A stretch of DNA of 64,000 nt from an uncultured Lachnospiraceae bacterium (GTDB lineage: Bacteria; Bacillota; Clostridia; Lachnospirales; Lachnospiraceae): NCBI GenBank assembly GCA_905235745.1, contig CAJOMN010000011.1, positions 50,081 to 114,080 on the forward strand. The letters run 5' to 3'. Shown piece after piece: positions 16,167-21,498 of the stretch. The notes beneath the pieces are model-generated. The model was not told the DNA's origin, did not search any database, and saw only the letters and a program-made list of their open reading frames with translations. Numbering within the stretch: the first letter of the stretch is position 1; every line of letters starts with the position of its first letter. The translations under genes and the position numbers were made by a program.

Positions 16167-16191
16167 ATCGATAGGTAACTTTACAGGTAAC
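16167..16191 (+). repeat. Right arm-type repeat of element A
   Basis: Identical over 25 bases to 3872-3896 and in the same orientation; contains two GGTAAC cores. It lies 62 bases inside the right att site. Confidence 0.6.
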
Positions 16192-16253
16192 CTCGAATAC
16201 ATATCATATGTAATTAATGTGTAAACTCAACGGTTAACGGGGCTTTTGGAAAA

Positions 16254-16298
16254 GGACTCTGACTCCGTCATGTGAAGGTTCGAATCCTTCTAGCCCTG
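16254..16298 (+). repeat. attR core: second copy of tRNA-Gln 3' end
   Basis: 45 bases identical to 3660-3704. The 5' half of the tRNA is absent, so no functional tRNA is made. It marks the right end of element A, 12.6 kb from attL. Confidence 0.9.
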
Positions 16299-16304
16299 GA
16301 ATGA

Positions 16305-16330
16305 GGAACCGATTATCCGGTTCCTTTTTT
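16305..16330 (+). terminator. Displaced tRNA-Gln terminator copy
   Basis: GGAACCG-ATTATC-CGGTTCC stem followed by six T, downstream of the attR tRNA fragment; a variant of the one at 3711. Confidence 0.75.
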
Positions 16331-16333
16331 ATG

Positions 16334-16360
16334 TGACAAAAGGGACTGTCCCTTTTGTCA
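16334..16360. repeat. 27-bp interspersed palindrome, copy 1
   Basis: Perfect 13-base arms TGACAAAAGGGAC/GTCCCTTTTGTCA around a single T. Identical copies are at 17471-17497 and 21160-21186; each lies next to a tRNA or terminator relic. An extra CCTTTTGTCAC half follows. Confidence 0.9.
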
Positions 16361-16413
16361 CCTTTTGTCACCCAGCGCTTTATCCGCCAATATAACGGAT
16401 ATGATCCGGATGA

Positions 16414-16632
16414 TGTTCTGGGAAGAACGATCAGCTCGGCTATACAGGCGGCGCAGGTACAATACAGTATGTAGATTTGTCCATGAAACAAAATGGTCTG
16501 GGTACAAAAGTCAGCGGTGATGATGTAGTTATGGATGTAAGTACATCCTACAACCGAATTCAGAGCAATGCCACCAGGCGACAGGAAGAAAGACGGCGAC
16601 AGAAAGCTGATTTGTTATTAGATGTGTTGTAA
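16414..16632 (+). pseudogene. Remnant of an array-like protein
   Basis: An open frame without a start codon context ending at 16632 (LGYTGGAGTIQYVDLSMKQN ... IQSNATRRQEERRRQKADLL). The overlapping +1-shifted frame upstream (FIRQYNGYDPDDVLGRTISS, stop at 16471-16473) reads like its N-terminal continuation, implying a frameshift. Composition (Gly/Thr then Arg/Glu coiled coil) resembles array protein 4. A plausible interpretation is the decayed carrier part of the toxin gene downstream, or a dead array gene. Weakly supported. Confidence 0.3.
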
Positions 16633-16686
16633 TACGGTATTTTATGATAAAATGAACTCGTAACAAACATCGTTGGGAACTAATAA

Positions 16687-17190
16687 ATGGAAGACCGTGT
16701 TTACAACTATTTGGGAGAGGATATTACTGATACTCGGATTCAATTACTTGATGATAAGTATGGGTATGTTGATGAAGCCAATATTCCTCATATAGACTGG
16801 GGAAAAGAAACCCAAAAGTGTGATAAGGACGGATTTGACAAGGAGTATCGTCCTTTAGAAGGATCTGAAGACTATATAATAAGAGATTATATTATTCCAA
16901 AGGGGACTATAATCTGCAGATATGGGTTTCTTGGGGGCTTGTTCACTACGATAAAAGGGTCCGAATATGATAATCTTGCATTACCGTATGTGAAGGAAAC
17001 TATAGAGTATCATGAGTTTAAGGTTACCGAAGACCTTATTGTTGAATGCTTAGTTACAAAGGGAATGGTTGCTCCCAAGTTCTTAAGTGAAGGCGGAGCG
17101 GTACAGTTTATGCACAAACAACCTATCCGACTTGAATGTGAAGACGGATATTTGATGGAGGATGCATCATGGAGACAACAAACTATTTAG
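16687..17190 (+). CDS. TNT-domain NAD+ glycohydrolase toxin (orphan)
   Basis: 167 residues. Residues ~70-160 carry the hallmarks of the tuberculosis-necrotising-toxin (TNT/DUF4237) fold: LPxG-like IIPKGTIICRYGFLGGLF with conserved Arg and Gly-Gly, LALPY, and the C-terminal VAPKFLSEGGAVQFM with the conserved Gln. TNT domains hydrolyse NAD+ in target cells and are normally the C-terminal end of long polymorphic toxins. Here only ~65 residues (KYGYVDEANIPHIDW pre-domain) precede it, with no delivery domain or signal, so it is an orphan tip cassette. The likely immunity gene overlaps its 3' end. Family assignment is from motifs alone. Confidence 0.75.
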   Translation: MEDRVYNYLGEDITDTRIQLLDDKYGYVDEANIPHIDWGKETQKCDKDGFDKEYRPLEGSEDYIIRDYIIPKGTIICRYGFLGGLFTTIKGSEYDNLALPYVKETIEYHEFKVTEDLIVECLVTKGMVAPKFLSEGGAVQFMHKQPIRLECEDGYLMEDASWRQQTI

Positions 17191-17453
17191 AAGCATTGGA
17201 AAAGGTGATGTCAAAGAGATTCCCTTCGAAAATGTACCATGTTGGAGGATACCAGGAAGGTGCGGTATGCATTCAATCCGATTCTACCGGGTGGACGGTG
17301 TATAACGGAGAGCGCGGAAACAGATATGGTGAGGTGAAATGTGATACTATTCTTAAGGCATGTCTGGAATTCATCCGGAAGATGACGCATAGGGTAGAAG
17401 ATATTTCCGCAATGGAAAAGGAATTGCTGATACTGATCACAAAAGCAGCGTGA
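17169..17453 (+). CDS. Probable immunity protein for the TNT toxin
   Basis: 94 residues, small and alpha/beta (YLEALEKVMSKRFPSKMYHV, GAVCIQSDSTGWTVYNGERG). It overlaps the toxin gene by 22 bases in another frame, the usual toxin-immunity arrangement that guarantees co-expression. I do not recognise the immunity family with certainty. It would be expected to bind and block the NAD+ glycohydrolase in the producing cell. Confidence 0.6.
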   Translation: METTNYLEALEKVMSKRFPSKMYHVGGYQEGAVCIQSDSTGWTVYNGERGNRYGEVKCDTILKACLEFIRKMTHRVEDISAMEKELLILITKAA

Positions 17454-17470
17454 CATGACAAAAGGGGAGG

Positions 17471-17497
17471 TGACAAAAGGGACTGTCCCTTTTGTCA
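17471..17497. repeat. 27-bp interspersed palindrome, copy 2
   Basis: Identical to 16334-16360, directly after the immunity gene; a partial TGACAAAAGGGG precedes it at 17456. Copies 1 and 2 bracket the toxin-immunity cassette. Confidence 0.9.
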
Positions 17498-17562
17498 TAG
17501 GTCATTCAGTCAATGATAGAGGTTGGTTATAGTTGATATTGCAACGGGCTGGGGGTATGGAC

Positions 17563-17607
17563 GGACTTTGACTCCGTCATGTGAAGGATCGAATCCTCCT
17601 ATCCCTG
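17563..17607 (+). repeat. Decayed third copy of tRNA-Gln 3' end
   Basis: Aligns with the 45-bp att core with four mismatches (for example CTTTGAC for CTCTGAC and GGATCGAATCC for GGTTCGAATCC). Followed by its own terminator and then by sequence matching the left end of element A. Confidence 0.75.
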
Positions 17608-17613
17608 TGAAAA

Positions 17614-17639
17614 GGGACCGGAATTCCGGTCCCTTTTTT
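17614..17639 (+). terminator. Terminator after the third tRNA-Gln relic
   Basis: GGGACCGG-AATT-CCGGTCCC stem (17614-17633) followed by six T; compensatory changes relative to 3711 keep the stem intact. Confidence 0.75.
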
Positions 17640-18080
17640 GATATCTCAAAGCTAGTGTTTATGCGTATCTTCGTACTTTAAAAAATCATTTTCCCGCTTT
17701 GCTCCGGTTGCTCCCGACAGGAAAATCAGGAAGAAAATCCCTCAAAAAACGTCAAAATCAGGTGCTGTTCCGAAAGATAGTCAATTCAGGGGTCAATTAT
17801 GAAATCTTTTTTTTCACCTATTTAATGTAAAGAAAGAATAACATCTTCACAAATATGACCGGCAAAATACAGCAAATATTACCGGCAAAATATGACGAAT
17901 GCATTATATGTGCAATTGTATAATGGCCTAAAAGTGCATACAGATATAATAATGCATAAATCTATAAGAATTAAGTTGTTCTTGTCCGATAAAAAATATG
18001 TGGCACTATCCTGGAAGCTTGAGTATAGAAAAAAGGGAACAACGAGATATAAAGGAGAATCAAAGAGGGTTAAACAGTCT
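17640..18080. other. Relic left end of a second, related element; no gene seen
   Basis: CAAAGCTAGTGTTTATGCG at 17647-17665 matches 3744-3762 with one mismatch, and both begin 40 bases after the end of their tRNA block. AAAATCAGGAAG and GTCAAAAT further on also recur near 3820-3860. Integrase and excisionase are missing. The remaining AT-rich bases up to the LytTR operator hold no gene I can support. Confidence 0.6.
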
Positions 18081-18109
18081 ATTCACGTCGTATTAGCGCC
18101 TATTCACGT
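18081..18109 (+). promoter_or_regulatory. LytTR operator 4, upstream of the second array
   Basis: Two perfect ATTCACGT half-sites (18081-18088, 18102-18109) exactly 21 bases apart, the best match of the four. A possible -10, TTATAT, is at 18149-18154. Confidence 0.7.
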
Positions 18110-18209
18110 AGTCAGGGTTATTCTTCAGTATTATGTATTCGATACAAATTATATGAGGACATCGTAATGGATAAATGGATTTTGATTTAAGGCAAAGGAG
18201 GGCCAAAGC

Positions 18210-18272
18210 ATGTCGATCACTTTTACTAGGTACAAATCATTATCAATTATTCTCCCGAAGTGTAAATTATGA
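18210..18272 (+). CDS. Short leader peptide coupled to the LytTR gene
   Basis: A 20-codon frame (MSITFTRYKSLSIILPKCKL) with a strong AAAGGAGGG site, whose TGA overlaps the ATG of the next gene (ATGA). Its leader resembles those of array genes, so it may be the truncated start of an array gene now serving to couple translation of the regulator, which lacks its own good ribosome site. Confidence 0.4.
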   Translation: MSITFTRYKSLSIILPKCKL

Positions 18273-18601
18273 ATACAAACACTAACAGAGTCTTGTTTGA
18301 GTGCGTTGAGGGCACAGTTACGATTCGATCGTCAGAAATAATATATATCGAAGCATATGATCATAAGAACGTCATTCACACAAGAAGCCAACAATATCAT
18401 ACTTATGAAAGCATCAACAGCATGGAGATGCGTTTAAAAGAAAATGGACTGATAAGAGTTCATCGTAGTTATATAGTCAATATTGACCATGTACAAAAGA
18501 TCAATAATTATGTATTGACTTTAGATTGTAATACGAAAATTCCAGTTTCAAAAGTAAGGTATAAACACGTAAAAGAGTTAGTTCTACAAGGAGGGCAATG
18601 A
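18269..18601 (+). CDS. Stand-alone LytTR DNA-binding protein
   Basis: 110 residues consisting solely of a LytTR domain (IIYIEAYDHKNVIHTRSQQY, LIRVHRSYIVNIDHVQKINN), with no receiver, so it cannot be switched by phosphorylation. It is 110-residue homologue of the DNA-binding half of the AgrA-like regulator in element A and would be expected to read the same 21-bp-phased operators, either as constitutive activator or competitor. An operator lies 160 bases upstream, allowing feedback. The next gene follows immediately. Confidence 0.88.
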   Translation: MNTNTNRVLFECVEGTVTIRSSEIIYIEAYDHKNVIHTRSQQYHTYESINSMEMRLKENGLIRVHRSYIVNIDHVQKINNYVLTLDCNTKIPVSKVRYKHVKELVLQGGQ

Positions 18602-18603
18602 TT

Positions 18604-19896
18604 ATGGCAGGTATCACAACTAATTATTCATATTCGAATGGGAACTGCTTCAATGCGGTTGACAAGCTGAAAGGAACAATACTCGAAGGCGTTGGACAGA
18701 GTTCCGAAGGGAACGGATTACACGGCGGGGAGATGGTAGCGCATATGAACAGATACCACCCCGAAAAGTATGAGGAGTATTCCAGACTGAAAAAACAATG
18801 TGAAGAGGAATTTTGGGCAAAGACACCAGAGGAGCGTCTGAACGATGCACAAAACGGAGTAAGATCGGCAGCAGCCGAGTTCCTGGAAGCATATAGTGAC
18901 GAACAATGGCATAGCAATGTGAACTACATATCGGAGGCCAGACAGGCTTATCAGGATGAAGTGGGCGCATGGACAGAAGAAGACGTCGACTACATGATAA
19001 AGCATGCAGAGGAAGCAGAGAGGAAACTCAGATCGACGGATGCTGCAAGCGTGTCTGTTTCCAAGGATAATCTTGATTATCTTTGCAGCGAAGATGGATT
19101 TGCAAAGATGAAGAAAGATGCAGAGGATCTGTATGCTGCAAATAGGAGACAACAGCAAAAATTGGCGGAAGGAAGGGATCCGTCTGATAAGTTTTGGCAA
19201 AATACCGGCGATCAGTGGATCACGTTTAGTCTCGCGCTGGAAATGAACGGATTTTACGACAGCATGGACTCCGAACAGGCAAAGGAATTCCAGGGAATGC
19301 TTGAAATGGTAACTTCAAGCATGGATAACCTAAGCAAGAGCATGTACAACACAGGTATTGATTTTGGATCATATAATGCAGGCGGGAAGTATTTTATGAG
19401 TTCTGCAGAGGCAGCTACTGCGCTTGAAGCATCGACAGCGGCATTGCAGTATATCTCGGACAAGCTTATACCTGATGAGTACAAGGAAGAATTCAACGGA
19501 CTCATCGATATGTACAAAAAGCATAACGAGGAAATACTGTCTGAGTACAAGAGCCCAATGGAGAGCTTCAATAAGGTTGTCGCAGGTATACAAAAAGCAG
19601 GTGCATCGTTTATATCAAAAAAGCCTGTAGCCGAGTACAGATACACGGGGATGCTTGGTGAAGCGGATAAAACCGAGAGCGATAAGAATGAATACCGAAG
19701 CAAGGTCGCGGATATATTTGCAAAATATGCCGGAAAGAGCGATCTGAAGACTATTATGGATATGCTGAAGGCTCAATATGAGGATTATGCCACGGACGAC
19801 AGCGATGATAAAGGTTTCAGAAAGTATGTCAGCAAGGAAGCCGGCTATCTGTTTGATAATATCGAAAAATATTGGGGTGTACTTCTCGGGAAGTAA
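18604..19896 (+). CDS. Unrecognised signal-less protein, second array
   Basis: 430 residues, helical throughout, no family recognised. The N-terminus MAGITTNYSYSNGNCFNAVD resembles other array members in its Asn/Gly/Ser bias. YHPEKYEEYSRLKKQCEEEF and a long helical body with repeated KM/EE segments follow. There is no Sec signal, membrane segment or enzymatic motif I can see. ATG 18604 is preferred: AAGGAGG (18588-18594) is nine bases before it, whereas ATG 18598 is only three away. Lies under LytTR operator 4 and directly after the LytTR-only gene. Confidence 0.78.
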   Translation: MAGITTNYSYSNGNCFNAVDKLKGTILEGVGQSSEGNGLHGGEMVAHMNRYHPEKYEEYSRLKKQCEEEFWAKTPEERLNDAQNGVRSAAAEFLEAYSDEQWHSNVNYISEARQAYQDEVGAWTEEDVDYMIKHAEEAERKLRSTDAASVSVSKDNLDYLCSEDGFAKMKKDAEDLYAANRRQQQKLAEGRDPSDKFWQNTGDQWITFSLALEMNGFYDSMDSEQAKEFQGMLEMVTSSMDNLSKSMYNTGIDFGSYNAGGKYFMSSAEAATALEASTAALQYISDKLIPDEYKEEFNGLIDMYKKHNEEILSEYKSPMESFNKVVAGIQKAGASFISKKPVAEYRYTGMLGEADKTESDKNEYRSKVADIFAKYAGKSDLKTIMDMLKAQYEDYATDDSDDKGFRKYVSKEAGYLFDNIEKYWGVLLGK

Positions 19897-19928
19897 TAGT
19901 TTGTTGAGTTGGTATTCATGGATTTAAA

Positions 19929-19940
19929 GAAACGGATTTC
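19929..19940 (+). promoter_or_regulatory. GGA-loop leader hairpin, second array
   Basis: GAAA-CGGA-TTTC, identical to the elements at 9950 and within 12058-12077, 27 bases before the next start codon. Confidence 0.45.
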
Positions 19941-19966
19941 GTGATTATGCAAAGGAGGGCACAAAC

Positions 19967-20947
19967 ATGGCAATTAATCTATTTACACTTGACACACCGG
20001 AGATTCCGCTTCAAAAGGTCGAAAAGCTGGGAGATTCTTACAAAGTAGATCAATCAAGTATTAAGGATAACTGGGAGGAGATTAAAGCTTCTGCTAAAGG
20101 CGATCTGATAGAGGAATCCAAAAAGAACGGTTACTACAGAGAAAGCGGAGCCGTTTACGAAAACAGCAGCGAATATAAACCTGCACAATGTGCTAACGGA
20201 GGATTCGCTAATTATCAGTCGGATGCTTTTTTCAGGAAAGATATGCCGCTTAAATGTGGTGTTGACGGAAACTTCATGGTTGGTGGCGAAGTATTCTCGA
20301 GAGAGGAACTGGAAGAGTGCCGGGCAGTTATGAAGACCGCAGCTGAAGGCATAGGATGTGGTATAGGAAAGAATGTGGATATATCGTATGTCCACTATGC
20401 CGAAATGGAGATAGCAGCCAGCAGCGTCAGCACATATGCTTCGGGGAAACTGAACGAGAAACAGGCGGCTGTTGTGAATAAAGCAATGCAGGAATACAAC
20501 GAAGCGTTGACCAAACTGGAGGAGGATACGCTGGCAAGAACGAATGCGATCAAAGAAAAAGAAAGACAGATTGCCGCAGGAAAACAGGAAGAAATCGCAG
20601 AAGAGTTTGGTACAAGGGGATATGATACGGTTTATAAAGATAGCGCAAGTCTAAACCGGTCAGAAGATAAGGGTGATGCTATAACTACACCATCAGGCAG
20701 GAATAAAGAGCTCATCGAAAAGATAAAAGAATTGTTTTCCGGTATTGATATATCTGATCCGAGTTCGTGGGATCCGATCATGGAAAAATACAAGGAGTTG
20801 GTTACACCGGCGTATTTAGCATTTGGATGGAATTCTTCTAATGGAACGTTAGCCAGAATACTTGATCAGGATGTGTCTGGATTTAAGAGTTTTATGAATA
20901 ACATGATGAATGCGATGCATTATCGCGCAATTGATTATAAGGTATAA
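19967..20947 (+). CDS. Unrecognised signal-less protein with IDYKV end, second array
   Basis: 326 residues. Family not recognised. It has a Cys-containing central part (ECRAVMKTAAEGIGCGIGKN), a coiled coil at ~165-205 (QEYNEALTKLEEDTLARTNA) and a C-terminal helical region ending MHYRAIDYKV, near-identical to the IDYRV end of array protein 3. The shared terminal motif in otherwise different proteins suggests a common export or assembly signal. AAAGGAGGG precedes the ATG. A terminator follows at 20991, closing the second array. Confidence 0.78.
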   Translation: MAINLFTLDTPEIPLQKVEKLGDSYKVDQSSIKDNWEEIKASAKGDLIEESKKNGYYRESGAVYENSSEYKPAQCANGGFANYQSDAFFRKDMPLKCGVDGNFMVGGEVFSREELEECRAVMKTAAEGIGCGIGKNVDISYVHYAEMEIAASSVSTYASGKLNEKQAAVVNKAMQEYNEALTKLEEDTLARTNAIKEKERQIAAGKQEEIAEEFGTRGYDTVYKDSASLNRSEDKGDAITTPSGRNKELIEKIKELFSGIDISDPSSWDPIMEKYKELVTPAYLAFGWNSSNGTLARILDQDVSGFKSFMNNMMNAMHYRAIDYKV

Positions 20948-20990
20948 GTATTCCATCAATCATGTGAAGGTGTACTATTCATATTTATCA

Positions 20991-21021
20991 GGCGGTCAAT
21001 CTGTGCGTTGACCGCCATTTT
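20991..21021 (+). terminator. Terminator of the second array
   Basis: GGCGGTCAA-loop-TTGACCGCC nine-base stem (20991-21016) followed by ATTTTC. Confidence 0.65.
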
Positions 21022-21070
21022 CATATTAACAATCAATTTGTGCTTTCTTATCGTCTGTTCCTACTGATAA

Positions 21071-21093
21071 TACCGGTTTTCGGTTCCTTTTTT
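21071..21093 (+). other. Possible fourth tRNA-Gln terminator relic
   Basis: TACCGGTTTTCGGTTCC followed by six T resembles the terminator distal arm found at the other tRNA copies, without a tRNA fragment. It may mark the outer right boundary of the element accretion; about 400 bases of otherwise gene-poor sequence surround it. Confidence 0.3.
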
Positions 21094-21159
21094 GTGCAGT
21101 TTTGTTTTATATGATACAATTCCGTTCTGATGGTGAGAATTAAGCTGGGTGACAAAAGA

Positions 21160-21186
21160 TGACAAAAGGGACTGTCCCTTTTGTCA
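21160..21186. repeat. 27-bp interspersed palindrome, copy 3
   Basis: Same 27 bases as the other two copies. Here the arms extend to 20 bases each (flanking CAAAAGA/TCTTTTG), giving a long perfect hairpin. Confidence 0.9.
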
Positions 21187-21411
21187 TCTTTTGGTGAATA
21201 AGGGCAGGTTGTATTTTTTTCGGTTTGACTCCTTGTTTATAAAATCAGGATAATCTTCAAGTCCCACACTCTCCGGTGACGGAGCAGGCGCATCATAGTA
21301 TTCGTCTTTATCCGGTTCTAACATAGTATCGGCAATCCGTTCGGATATAGGTGCACAACAGAACAGATTGGAGCATACTGTTGCAATAACTCTGAAATCG
21401 CTTATAATCAT
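21184..21411 (-). CDS. Doubtful small hypothetical protein
   Basis: 75 codons on the minus strand (SERIADTMLEPDKDEYYDAP), divergent from the Na/Pi symporter. No convincing ribosome site, and the C-terminus runs into the 27-bp palindrome. It may be a fragment. Confidence 0.25.
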   Translation of the reverse strand: MIISDFRVIATVCSNLFCCAPISERIADTMLEPDKDEYYDAPAPSPESVGLEDYPDFINKESNRKKYNLPLFTKR

Positions 21412-21498
21412 TGTATCGGCGCTATGATCATCATCTTCGTTGATAGAGCCGTTTTTTATGATGCCGGATTATGTAGAAACAGGAAAGGTTTTTTTCCT

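Noticed and set aside
16254..16298. Second functional tRNA-Gln gene
   Set aside because: Only the 3' 45 bases are present; acceptor 5' strand and D arm are missing, so it is an att site.
17892..18167. 91-codon frame upstream of the second array
   Set aside because: No ribosome site; it contains the LytTR operator, whose two half-sites encode the repeated IHVV peptide. Better explained as regulatory DNA.
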